Source: Arthrobacter sp. AQ5-05
GTDB taxonomy: Bacteria; Actinomycetota; Actinomycetes; Actinomycetales; Micrococcaceae
Length of the DNA: 64,000 nucleotides
Direction: 5' to 3'
Assembly (NCBI RefSeq): GCF_003287975.1
Contig: NZ_QMKQ01000013.1
Coordinates: forward strand, 49,723 to 113,722
Shown here: piece by piece, positions 17,767-24,577 of the stretch
How positions within the stretch are numbered: the first letter of the stretch is position 1
Layout of the letters: each line of letters begins with the position of its first letter
Program-made: the position numbers and the translations under genes
Notes under the pieces: model-generated
Told to the model about the DNA's origin: nothing
The model's input: only the letters and a program-made list of their open reading frames with translations
Database searches by the model: none

Positions 17767-18642
17767 ATGGCAAACACCCTACTTATCGCCGAACAGACCG
17801 CCCGCGTCGCCGCTACCATCGTCGGCCAGGACATGAACCTCGCCGCCCTGGTCCACCGCGACCTGGAAGCCGACTTCGCAGCCGGTAAGGGCGCGACCGT
17901 CAAGGTCCGCGTCCCCGGCGCTGTCGCATCCCAGACACGCGGAATCTACGACACCTCGACCCCGCTGGTGTCCGATGAAATCGCCGAACAGTCGATCGAC
18001 GTCACCCTCACCGAACACGTCTACGACAAGGTCGCACTGTCCGAGGGAACCCTGAACCTCGATATCAAGAGCTTCTCCGAGCAGGTCCTGCGCCCCCAGT
18101 CCCTCGCAGTGGCTAAGCACGTCGAACGCGCCGTTGCCGCCGTCATGAAGGCCACCCCCGAAGATATTGCGATCGCTCACGACCCGCTCGCCCCTGCCAA
18201 GACCTTTACCCAGATCCGCCGCAAGCTCCGCACCGCCGGGGTTTCCACCGACGAAGCACTCTTCGCCGCCGTCGGCCCCGGCGTCTACGCCGAACTACTG
18301 GACCACGACGCAATCGACGACAACGGCAAGGTGCGCGGAATCGAGATCCACGAATCCACCCGCCTCGCCGACGACGAAATCGTCGGATTCATCCGACCTG
18401 CCTTCGCGCTGGTCGTCCGCGCCCCGCAGGTGCCCAACGGTGCCCCCTACGGCGCCTCAATCACCGAAGGCGGCTTCGCCCTGCGCCACATCATGAGCTA
18501 CGACGACAACGTCGCCGCCGACCGCTCCCTGGTCTCTGCCTTCGTCGGCGTCAAGGCAATGCCACTCCCGGTGGACTTAGAGAACGGGACCATCGAACTC
18601 CGCGAGAACGGCGGCGCCGTCCGCGTGCTGACCAGCGCCTAA
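17767..18642 (+). CDS. Phage major capsid protein, P22 coat-like
   Basis: 291 residues. The N-terminus 'MANTLLIAEQTARVAATIV' followed by 'LAALVHRDLEADFAAGKGATVKVRVPG' is typical of the P22-type coat protein family (HK97 fold), in which short versions occur in actinobacterial phages. The C-terminus contains 'FIRPAFALVVRAPQVP' and 'GFALRHIMSYDDNVAADRSLVSAFVGVKAM'. It would form the virion shell. ATG 17767 has AAGGAG 10 nt upstream. No protease or scaffold gene is adjacent, unlike normal phage head operons. A terminator directly follows, so it is transcribed alone, consistent with a need for high expression. Confidence 0.8.
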   Translation: MANTLLIAEQTARVAATIVGQDMNLAALVHRDLEADFAAGKGATVKVRVPGAVASQTRGIYDTSTPLVSDEIAEQSIDVTLTEHVYDKVALSEGTLNLDIKSFSEQVLRPQSLAVAKHVERAVAAVMKATPEDIAIAHDPLAPAKTFTQIRRKLRTAGVSTDEALFAAVGPGVYAELLDHDAIDDNGKVRGIEIHESTRLADDEIVGFIRPAFALVVRAPQVPNGAPYGASITEGGFALRHIMSYDDNVAADRSLVSAFVGVKAMPLPVDLENGTIELRENGGAVRVLTSA

Positions 18643-18652
18643 TCATGCCCTC

Positions 18653-18690
18653 AAAGCGGCCCTCACCCCTGGCGGGCGGGGGCCGCTTTT
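18653..18690 (+). terminator. Terminator after the capsid gene
   Basis: AAAGCGGCC (18653-18661) pairs with GGCCGCTTT (18681-18689) with a G-rich 19-nt loop, ending in TTTT. Confidence 0.8.
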
Positions 18691-18718
18691 CCCGTTTCTG
18701 GACCCATAGGAGAACCAC

Positions 18719-18949
18719 ATGCAACCCACGCGCCACTGTGACGTCTGCCAGTCCTCGCTAGAGGGCACCCGCCCAACTGCACGCTATTGCTCCGACGCGT
18801 GCAAAATGCGCGCCTACCGGCGTCGCCTCGCCGACCGCCAAGAGATCGCCGCCGACCTACTCCGGCGCCAAACCCGCGCCATCATCGACGGCGCGGACGC
18901 GTCCGTCCTGGCGGCCATAGCCCGCGACGCCGAGCGCCTCCTGGGCTGA
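18719..18949 (+). CDS. Small zinc-finger protein
   Basis: 76 residues. Two CxxC-type pairs ('CDVCQSS' and 'YCSDACKMRAYRRR') form a putative zinc ribbon followed by a basic, helical, arginine-rich region and an alanine-rich C-terminus. AGGAG lies upstream of ATG 18719. Probably nucleic-acid binding; such small proteins are common in actinobacterial phages and elements. It could be a regulator of the inverted-repeat region that begins 80 bp after its stop, but that is a guess. Confidence 0.75.
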   Translation: MQPTRHCDVCQSSLEGTRPTARYCSDACKMRAYRRRLADRQEIAADLLRRQTRAIIDGADASVLAAIARDAERLLG

Positions 18950-19028
18950 GCCCGTTTACACGCACGCCGAGGAGGCGGGGGCGCCGGTGGCGGGCCGGTA
19001 CAAGCGCCGAAACAGGAGCTTTCAGGGA

Positions 19029-19142
19029 TGCAAAGTGGTGAAATGACAGATCTTTACGTCCATCCCCTTTTCCCTTAAAGAACTCTCTCTCTTAATAAAT
19101 AAATAGAACGTAGGGTCGCGACTGTCATTTCACCACTTTGCA
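19029..19142. repeat. Perfect 21-bp inverted repeat flanking an AT-rich 72-bp spacer
   Basis: Bases 19029-19049 (starting TGCAAAGTGGTG, ending ATGACAG) recur exactly as the reverse complement at 19122-19142. The spacer includes TTAAAGAACTCTCTCTTAAT-like sequence and AATAAATAAATAG, far more AT-rich than the surroundings. It lies in the 343-bp gap 18950-19292. Arrangement suggests a replication origin, paired operator sites, or a packaging/control site; a transcription hairpin is less likely given the long spacer. Confidence 0.85.
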
Positions 19143-19292
19143 CCTTTATCCAGCAATCACCCCTCCCGGCGCTGATAACCCGCCGTCACCGGCCGCCCGT
19201 GCCGGCGGCGCTCGGACACTACGCAACGAGCAAGTTTGCACCGCTGGCCCCCTCCTTCCATGTCCCTACCTTCGACGAACTAGGAGCCGACT

Positions 19293-20090
19293 ATGGACAA
19301 GGCCATTGCCGCCCTCGCCCGCCTTCGCGACCCAGACCGCAGCGATACCAAACCGTTCAGGACCAAACTCGAATCAGGCATCGCGATTGACGCCCCCGGC
19401 CCACGCCGTTTGGCCGAGGTGGCCCTCCTCCCGCATTTGGAGTCGACCTACGAGGTCTATCAAAAAGGAACCGAACTCCGCCTCCGCCAGCACGGCGACA
19501 CCGCCACGCCGCAAAGCGTGAGCGTCGACGACCTACTCCCCGAGATCAAGGCCTGGCTCCTTCGTCTCCCAGACCTCGATGCGACCGAGGCGGGCTGGCG
19601 GTATCGCTCCTTGCGCATATTGGCACACGAGGCCAGACCCGACACCGTGCACAAATACATACGAGACGCGATAGTCGCACTCCGGCGTGATGCCCCGAAG
19701 TGGAAAGACGAGACCAAGGCATATCGCGCAAGCGGTACTACCCCCGAACATCTCGCTGGACTTACGGATAACGAGTATCTCCGAGCGCGCCGGTCACGAC
19801 TTGCACAAGAATCGCAGCTCAGCGCTCGCACCTGGCTTACCGAATGGCTCGCCAGCGACGAGCGACCCCATACAGGAACGCAGGTCTCGGCGCCTTCGCT
19901 CTACGACAACGCCGTCGAAACCATAGACCGCCGCGTCGCAGACGGCGCCACGCACGCCGACGGCACACCCTGGCGCATTCCCGGCAAATACAGCTTCTAC
20001 GCCGTCGCCGACGAGATCCTCGGCGAGCGCAAGCGCAACAAGCACGGCTACCACTACACCGTCCCCACCCCGAAAGGCCCGACCGCATGA
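19293..20090 (+). CDS. Element protein of unknown function, possible replication/DNA-binding role
   Basis: 265 residues, unrecognised. N-terminal half is mixed charge ('RRLAEVALLPHLESTYEVYQKG'), the middle is Arg-rich ('RARRSRLAQESQLSARTWLTEWL'), and the C-terminus ('GTPWRIPGKYSFYAVADEILGERKRNKHGYHYTVP') looks like a compact basic DNA-binding segment. It is the first gene downstream of the 21-bp inverted repeats and is translationally coupled (ATGA) to the next small gene. An initiator acting on the repeats would fit the position. No Walker motif or primase motif is seen. Confidence 0.7.
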   Translation: MDKAIAALARLRDPDRSDTKPFRTKLESGIAIDAPGPRRLAEVALLPHLESTYEVYQKGTELRLRQHGDTATPQSVSVDDLLPEIKAWLLRLPDLDATEAGWRYRSLRILAHEARPDTVHKYIRDAIVALRRDAPKWKDETKAYRASGTTPEHLAGLTDNEYLRARRSRLAQESQLSARTWLTEWLASDERPHTGTQVSAPSLYDNAVETIDRRVADGATHADGTPWRIPGKYSFYAVADEILGERKRNKHGYHYTVPTPKGPTA

Positions 20091-20269
20091 CCACGCCCCA
20101 AGAATGGCGCTCCTTCCATAGCTCCCGCCGTCTCCAAAAAGTCCCCGCTCACCTAATATCCCCGCGTCCGGCGACTGAAACTCAACTCCGCATGGCCCGC
20201 GCCACCCAGGGCGAGCCGATGAACCGCGCCGCCCGTCGCGCTGCCGCACGAAAGAAGGATCGACCGTGA
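20087..20269 (+). CDS. Small basic protein, translationally coupled both sides
   Basis: 60 residues. ATG 20087 overlaps the previous stop as ATGA, and its own stop overlaps the following GTG start. Composition is strongly basic, ending 'MNRAARRAAARKKDRP', like small phage nucleic-acid or head-associated proteins. No known domain. The two overlaps are the main evidence that it is a gene. Confidence 0.65.
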   Translation: MTTPQEWRSFHSSRRLQKVPAHLISPRPATETQLRMARATQGEPMNRAARRAAARKKDRP

Positions 20270-20661
20270 CCACACTTCCACCTCCTCTTAGCGCGCTGGA
20301 GGCCCGCCTGGGCTTTTCTCCTGGCACCCTGGACGCCGAGGAGCGAGCACGCGCCGAGGCCGCACTGGAGGACGCCGCAACCCTGGCCCTCGCTGAGGTC
20401 TCGGCCGCCAAGGCCGCCACATGGCTAACCGACGCTCCCGCCGTCGTCTCCCTGGTGGTCCTGAAGGCCGCACGTCGCGAGTTTGAAAACCCGCGCGGGC
20501 TGAATCAGGAGTCACTCGGCGAGCATTCCGTCGGCATCACGGACACCTCCGGCGTCTATCTCACTAAGCGCGAGGTCCAGCAGATCCGCCGAGCCGCCTC
20601 GGGCCGCTCTGGTGGCTTTGTCGGCTCTATCCGCATCAAGTCTGCATACGAGGAGGTCTAG
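20266..20661 (+). CDS. Phage head-tail connector (gp6/gp15-like adaptor)
   Basis: 131 residues, largely helical: 'ALEARLGFSPGTLDAEERARAEAALEDAATLALAEV' (family opening), 'VVSLVVLKAARREFENPRGL' and the end 'GVYLTKREVQQIRRAASG'. This pattern is that of head-to-tail connector/adaptor proteins which sit under the portal in siphophages. GTG 20266 overlaps the previous stop; the following head-closure gene starts right after its TAG. Its normal partner, the portal, is not encoded here. Confidence 0.78.
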   Translation: MTTLPPPLSALEARLGFSPGTLDAEERARAEAALEDAATLALAEVSAAKAATWLTDAPAVVSLVVLKAARREFENPRGLNQESLGEHSVGITDTSGVYLTKREVQQIRRAASGRSGGFVGSIRIKSAYEEV

Positions 20662-21012
20662 ATGCTTCTAGACGCTCCTGGAGCCTCCAGGACCCCTCCC
20701 ATCTTCCGCCTACGCGCCAGCGTCACGACGGACTACTACGGCGACACCGTCGAGGACTGGGAAAACCCCGTGAAGGCGCCCCTGAAGCGCGCCCAGGTCC
20801 AGGACGTCGAAACGATCGCGGACGACGGTTTCACCCGCCGCGTGATCAAGGGCCAGCGGCTCCTAATCGTCCCTGGCGCCGTCGACCTGGCCGCCACCGA
20901 CCGCGTCGAGATCCAGGGCCAGGTCTGGCGCATCGAGGGCCTACCCGTCACCCGGCGAGGGCTCGCATCACGCGTTTACACGCGCGCAACCCTGACCCGC
21001 TCCGAGGCATAG
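20662..21012 (+). CDS. Phage head-closure / head-tail stopper protein
   Basis: 116 residues, beta-rich: 'VTTDYYGDTVEDWENPVKAPLKRAQVQ', 'RRVIKGQRLLIVPGAVDLAATDRVEIQGQVWRIEGLP', ending 'ASRVYTRATLTRSEA'. Such proteins (SPP1 gp16 / HK97 gp10-like stoppers) bridge the connector and the tail. ATG directly abuts the connector stop. Would provide the docking face for a helper phage's tail, if the capsid is functional. Confidence 0.75.
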   Translation: MLLDAPGASRTPPIFRLRASVTTDYYGDTVEDWENPVKAPLKRAQVQDVETIADDGFTRRVIKGQRLLIVPGAVDLAATDRVEIQGQVWRIEGLPVTRRGLASRVYTRATLTRSEA

Positions 21013-21076
21013 CCCCACTCTCAATCTCCCCTCCCCCTCTAGCATCACCGCCTCCCCGCTACGAAAGGACCAAGCA

Positions 21077-21352
21077 ATGAGCACCGCCCAACCAGCCATC
21101 CTGACACTGCATCAACTCGAACGCCGCGCGAAGAACCGCGCGACAAGCGCCCTCCGTAGACTTCGCCCCCTAATCGTTGACGAACCGGAGCGCACCCCGC
21201 ACAGACTGCAACGTCCGTATTCCCGCGCCGAGTGGCGCACTTTGCCCGAGGCCGAGCGCGTCCGTCACGCGCGCAAAGCCTTGCAAGGCCAAGCGTTCGA
21301 CCGCCTCGTCGCAGAATATCGCATCATCGAGACGCCCGATCCTGCCGAGTAG
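21077..21352 (+). CDS. Small basic element protein, unknown
   Basis: 91 residues, unrecognised, Arg/Leu-rich helical ('HQLERRAKNRATSALRRLRPLI'; 'AEWRTLPEAERVRHARKALQGQAFDRLVAEYRI'). AAAGGA ribosome site before ATG 21077. Stands between head-closure and small terminase genes. No membrane or signal segment. Confidence 0.65.
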   Translation: MSTAQPAILTLHQLERRAKNRATSALRRLRPLIVDEPERTPHRLQRPYSRAEWRTLPEAERVRHARKALQGQAFDRLVAEYRIIETPDPAE

Positions 21353-21658
21353 CCCTGACAAATCATCTACGCGGCGCTGAGCGATCAACAGCCGACGAAT
21401 GACCAAACACTCATAGGCACTGGCAAAGACGCTCAGATCGACGCCTACGGCTACGCCTTTCAACGCCCGCTAGCCGTGCCCGCTAGAACGAACAGTGTCC
21501 CAAGGTCTCGCCGTACCTCGGCGCCGGAGTGGGGCGGGACTCCCACCTCCCCCTACCGGCCCAGGTCGAAGCGACATAGCGCCTGACAGCGTGCGTGCGA
21601 GCGGTGTTCTTGGGAATCAAATCCGCCCCCCGATCAACTACCTACTGAAGAAGGACTC
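21353..21658. other. 306-bp gap before the small terminase gene
   Basis: No frame with family-like residues. Probably carries the promoter for the terminase unit; AAGGA precedes the ATG at 21659. No strong stem-loop recognised. Confidence 0.4.
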
Positions 21659-22042
21659 ATGACGAACAACAGCGCACCGGATCACGGCGCCGCCCCGCAA
21701 CACCTGGGCGAAGCCGGAGCGCGGCTCTATGCCTCGGCCGTCGCCGACTACGAACTGACCATCCCCGAGACCGCCGCACTACTCCAGGCAGCCGAGACCG
21801 TCGATACCCTGCGCATCCTGGAGGACTCCATACGCGCCAACGGCCCAATCACGCCGACCGGCCGCCCAAACCCGCTCCTCGCCGAGGCACGACAACAGCG
21901 GGCAATCTTGGTCCGCCTCCTCGGCCTCCTGGATCTGCGCCTCGACGAGGAGGACGACACCGCCAGCCCGAAACGCCCGTCCGCTTCCCGCCAGGCACAG
22001 AAGGCTGCCCGAGCCATGCACGACAAGCGCCGGGGCCGCTGA
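21659..22042 (+). CDS. terS: Small terminase subunit, P27-like
   Basis: 127 residues. 'HLGEAGARLYASAVADYELTIPETAALLQAAETVDTLRILEDSIRANG' followed by 'PNPLLAEARQQRAILVRLLGLLDLRL' matches the core of phage-P27-type TerS proteins. The C-terminus is acidic then basic. TerS recognises the packaging site and hands DNA to the large ATPase subunit. No terL follows, so any packaging would need a TerL from a co-infecting phage or another prophage. The start has AAGGA 8 nt upstream. Confidence 0.75.
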   Translation: MTNNSAPDHGAAPQHLGEAGARLYASAVADYELTIPETAALLQAAETVDTLRILEDSIRANGPITPTGRPNPLLAEARQQRAILVRLLGLLDLRLDEEDDTASPKRPSASRQAQKAARAMHDKRRGR

Positions 22043-22043
22043 C

Positions 22044-22391
22044 ATGGCCCGCCGCAAGAACACACCCGGCGCATCCCCTGGCGGCCAGGGACGCGGCCAA
22101 ATGCTGACGCCCCGCGACCGCTCCGGCGACCTCCCGCCCTGGACGCCGACAACGCCGCCTGACGGCTGGAGCCCGGCCAGCGCCTGGGAGGCGGCCGAGG
22201 ACTACGCGGCCGAACACCATGCCGACCACACCGGAACCTTCCAGGCCCTCACTCGTGCCGCCTACCGCGAGATACTCCGCGCCGTGCCTGGACTTCACCG
22301 CCATGACGTCATCGCGCGTCTTTCCGGCGTCAACCCTCGCACACCCGGCGCACTCGACGACTTCCCCGACTACGACGACGACCTGGACTAA
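22044..22391 (+). CDS. Unknown protein downstream of small terminase
   Basis: 115 residues, starting one base after the terS stop. N-terminus is basic and low complexity ('MARRKNTPGASPGGQGRGQ'); the middle is Pro/Trp-rich ('DLPPWTPTTPPDGW'); the C-terminus has an acidic tail 'DDFPDYDDDLD'. Unrecognised. Tight spacing to terS suggests a packaging or capsid-related job. Confidence 0.65.
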   Translation: MARRKNTPGASPGGQGRGQMLTPRDRSGDLPPWTPTTPPDGWSPASAWEAAEDYAAEHHADHTGTFQALTRAAYREILRAVPGLHRHDVIARLSGVNPRTPGALDDFPDYDDDLD

Positions 22392-22420
22392 CGGCCCCGC
22401 TGATCGAAAAGGAACCACCC

Positions 22421-22687
22421 ATGAACGACTTCACCGCGAATCTCACGGCCATAACCGACCGCTACGGCGACGACGCCCCGGCCTTGTTCGAGGCCGCCTT
22501 TCGGCGCCGCGAGTATCGGTTGAGGCACGGCGGCAAACACTGTCCCATCTGCGAACGGGACCTAACTGTCTCGGCGTTCTCCCGCGACAGCCAGGCACGC
22601 GACGGCCTCCGTGGCTACTGCCGAGAATGCGACCGCGAGAAGTATCTGGCCCGCCAGGCCGCCAAAGCGGCAAAAGCGGCCGCGTGA
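22421..22687 (+). CDS. Zinc-ribbon phage protein
   Basis: 88 residues. Two Cys pairs, 'HCPICERDLTVSAFSRDSQARDGLRGYCRECDREKY' (in part: CPICERDL and CRECDREKY), are the zinc-binding leader commonly found in front of endonuclease VII domains in actinophages. The nuclease domain itself is absent; the protein ends in an alanine/lysine tail. AAAAGGAA precedes ATG 22421. Its unit ends at the terminator 22726. Confidence 0.7.
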   Translation: MNDFTANLTAITDRYGDDAPALFEAAFRRREYRLRHGGKHCPICERDLTVSAFSRDSQARDGLRGYCRECDREKYLARQAAKAAKAAA

Positions 22688-22725
22688 AACAAGGAGCCTC
22701 AACGCCCGCGACCCGGTAGACACGT

Positions 22726-22763
22726 AAAGCCCCATGCTAGTTCTGGCTAGCTTGGGGCTTTTC
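22726..22763. terminator. Bidirectional terminator between convergent units
   Basis: AAAGCCCCATGCTAG (22726-22740) pairs with 22747-22761 with one mismatch and a 6-nt loop, flanked by T-run on one side and A-run on the other. It separates the plus-strand terS unit from the minus-strand gene at 22780. Confidence 0.85.
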
Positions 22764-22779
22764 GTTCGTCTGGCAGGAG

Positions 22780-23238
22780 CTATGCCTTGCCCTGAGCCTC
22801 CATCAGATCCCGCAATTCTGCCGTGACGGCGTTTAGTGCCACCTGAACTTCTACCGAGTCCCGTTGCCAACCTTCTTTGGACTCGTCAGAAATGAACTCA
22901 AGTAGCCCTGCTTCGTCCCTATCGACGGCACCGGCCCAGTTGCGCGGTATACGGTCCGCGCCAAGTGCGCCAACAAGCGCTCCCGCCTCGGCGCCCATGT
23001 CCTTACTTATGTCTTTGTCCACATGACCGCCGCGGCGGCGGATCTGCGCCAGCCGGAGCAACGCCTCCATTTCAAACATGAGCTTCGCCTGGCGGACGGC
23101 AACCTCGCGGTCCCTCGCGGCTATCGCTCGCGCGTTCCGCCGATCCAGCGCCGAGACGGTAAGGGCGACGATAGATGCGCCAACAGCAACCACAACGGCG
23201 GCCGCTTGAATCCACAACATGATCTCTTCGGTAGTCAT
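22780..23238 (-). CDS. Single-pass membrane coiled-coil protein of the element
   Basis: 152 residues. A transmembrane segment at residues about 8-30 ('LWIQAAAVVVAVGASIVALTVSALD') is followed by a basic/charged helical region and a C-terminal helical domain ('SVEVQVALNAVTAELRDLMEAQG'). Similar membrane-anchored proteins occur in many actinophages without known function. On the opposite strand from the structural genes, after the element's last terminator. A role in superinfection immunity or host protection is possible but unproven. Confidence 0.65.
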   Translation of the reverse strand: MTTEEIMLWIQAAAVVVAVGASIVALTVSALDRRNARAIAARDREVAVRQAKLMFEMEALLRLAQIRRRGGHVDKDISKDMGAEAGALVGALGADRIPRNWAGAVDRDEAGLLEFISDESKEGWQRDSVEVQVALNAVTAELRDLMEAQGKA

Positions 23239-23473
23239 AGCTGAACACTACGGGGCGCCGCCGACGCATAGGCTCGGCACCCGGCAACGTCCACATGCCT
23301 GGACTCTACGTTGAGCAAGGTGTGACACCGGCGTGCCCTGACCTAAATTTCTTCGACAGAGCACGCCCATTGTCCTACTGCCAACTATTTGGACACTTTG
23401 AGACAATCACCCGAAGCGCCCGCCTCTCATCAATCAGTGAGAGGACCTACTACACACTTGCTGTCTCTTTCAT

Positions 23474-23671
23474 TTAATCGAGCTTTATACGGTCCGGATC
23501 AACATAGACCGCATAAGCGCACAGTTCGTCATTGGAATTTAGATCGAATGCTAATTTGTCATTATTCTCGTGCCCGGCTGCTTCACCGAGTTTCACAAAT
23601 GCTTTCAACTCGCCGAACGTCAAATCAGACGTCAAGTCTAGTGTCACTTTTACTGAGAGGTTAGGTTCCAT
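23474..23671 (-). CDS. Small acidic protein in low-GC cargo region
   Basis: 65 residues: 'MEPNLSVKVTLDLTSDLTFGEL' then 'KLGEAAGHENNDKLAFDLNSNDEL', unrecognised. Base composition is clearly lower in GC than the rest of the window. ATG 23671 is preceded by GATACT, 6 nt away, so it may be leaderless; an upstream in-frame start at 23689 would add six residues. The 235 bp at 23239-23473 before the previous gene show nothing recognisable. Confidence 0.6.
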   Translation of the reverse strand: MEPNLSVKVTLDLTSDLTFGELKAFVKLGEAAGHENNDKLAFDLNSNDELCAYAVYVDPDRIKLD

Positions 23672-23866
23672 GCCCCTAGTATCGCCCACTGCCCATACAA
23701 CCGGACATCGTCGCTACGTCTCGTCACAAAATTGGCGTCCGGGAACTATCCGGTACCTGCGCTGCGAATCCCTGCACTTCCAATCACAGCCCAACAAAGC
23801 AATATTTGAAAACAGTTAGCGGCGCTAGCCAAACACCGATGAACAGTAACCGTTAGGCTCGACCCT

Positions 23867-24496
23867 ATGACCTATGCCTTCCCTTCCAGCCCTTCGGCGC
23901 AATCAATCCTGGCGGACATGGAACTAGGAACCTTGGGCGAATGGATGGGGGCACTCGCCACCCTTGCCGCTGTCGGAATTTCCTTGGTTCTTGCGTTGAC
24001 TAGTCACATGCATGCAAAACATGAACGAGCGAATGCCGCCGAGGACCGGCACGAATTTAGACGCCAGCAGGCCGAGGAAGAGGAGCACCGCAAACGGCGG
24101 CTTGCTGGCCAGGTTACGGTAGTCTCAAGTTTGTCTCACGGTGACTGGGGCACGCTTCGTCTTTACGAGGTCCATAACGCGGCCGATGAGCCTATTTTTC
24201 AGGTATCCATTGTTGAGCACCGTTCAGATTCTGAGCCCGCCGGATCGAATGCCTATCTTCCTCGCGTTGTGAAGAGTTGGAATGTCATTGAAGCACGAGG
24301 TTCACGCCATCACGAGGGGCAACCCCGGACCTTCCACGACAGGGCCGCGCCTGGCGAGGACGTCAAACCCTGGAACCGTTCGCTTCAGTTCGACGACGGT
24401 CTAGGCCAACGATGGAGTCGATTGGAGACAGGGGAACTCCGCCAACTGGTCTGGAGTGAAGAACCGGACAGTACGAGGGGCGACACTACCTCGTAA
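23867..24496 (+). CDS. Membrane-anchored protein at the attR end of the element
   Basis: 209 residues. One transmembrane segment near residues 25-45 ('WMGALATLAAVGISLVLALTSHM'), then a highly charged probable coiled coil ('KHERANAAEDRHEFRRQQAEEEEHRKRR'; part shown), then a beta-rich C-terminal domain ('GTLRLYEVHNAADEPIFQVSIVEH'). The architecture occurs in many standalone actinobacterial proteins of unknown role. -10-like TAGGCT 7 nt before ATG 23867 suggests a leaderless mRNA. Being last gene before attR on its own promoter marks it as cargo, perhaps expressed from the integrated state. Confidence 0.65.
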   Translation: MTYAFPSSPSAQSILADMELGTLGEWMGALATLAAVGISLVLALTSHMHAKHERANAAEDRHEFRRQQAEEEEHRKRRLAGQVTVVSSLSHGDWGTLRLYEVHNAADEPIFQVSIVEHRSDSEPAGSNAYLPRVVKSWNVIEARGSRHHEGQPRTFHDRAAPGEDVKPWNRSLQFDDGLGQRWSRLETGELRQLVWSEEPDSTRGDTTS

Positions 24497-24537
24497 AAGT
24501 CTGCCTGTATGAGAACATTCTGGACGCATCCAATCGT

Positions 24538-24577
24538 AATAGCTTAGAATGGTCTTACCGAAAACCCGCTTTACATG
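24538..24577. mobile_element. attR of the integrated element
   Basis: Arm AATAGCTTAGAATGGTC (24538-24554), then TTACCGAA, central AA (24563-24564) and half attB CCCGCTTTACATG (24565-24577). The arm matches the inverted attL arm at 14 of 17 positions. Fusing P halves puts exactly 8 nt between each arm and the central AA. Confidence 0.8.

Larger units (their letters stand above)
15415..24564. mobile_element. 9,150-bp integrated capsid-encoding element (candidate phage satellite / mini-prophage)
   Basis: Bounded by attL and attR and inserted in an LLM oxidoreductase gene. Contents left to right: large serine integrase, small coupled gene, P22-type major capsid protein, zinc-finger protein, inverted-repeat region, unknown gene, basic peptide, head-tail connector, head-closure protein, unknown, small terminase, unknown, zinc-ribbon protein, then three small membrane/unknown genes near attR. 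No portal, large terminase, maturation protease, tail, lysis or classical repressor gene is recognisable. Genes are intact and several overlap or abut, arguing against simple decay. The structural subset plus TerS suggests dependence on a helper phage, which is inference. Confidence 0.8.

Noticed and set aside
19029..19142. Reading the element's inverted repeats (TGCAAAGT core) as RamB sites
   Set aside because: The core resembles part of the RamB motif, but the match extends over 21 bp in an unrelated way and lies in foreign DNA; an element-specific function is more likely.
15415..24564. Element as an ICE, plasmid or transposon
   Set aside because: No relaxase, conjugation, transposase or plasmid partition genes; structural phage genes and TerS point to the phage world.
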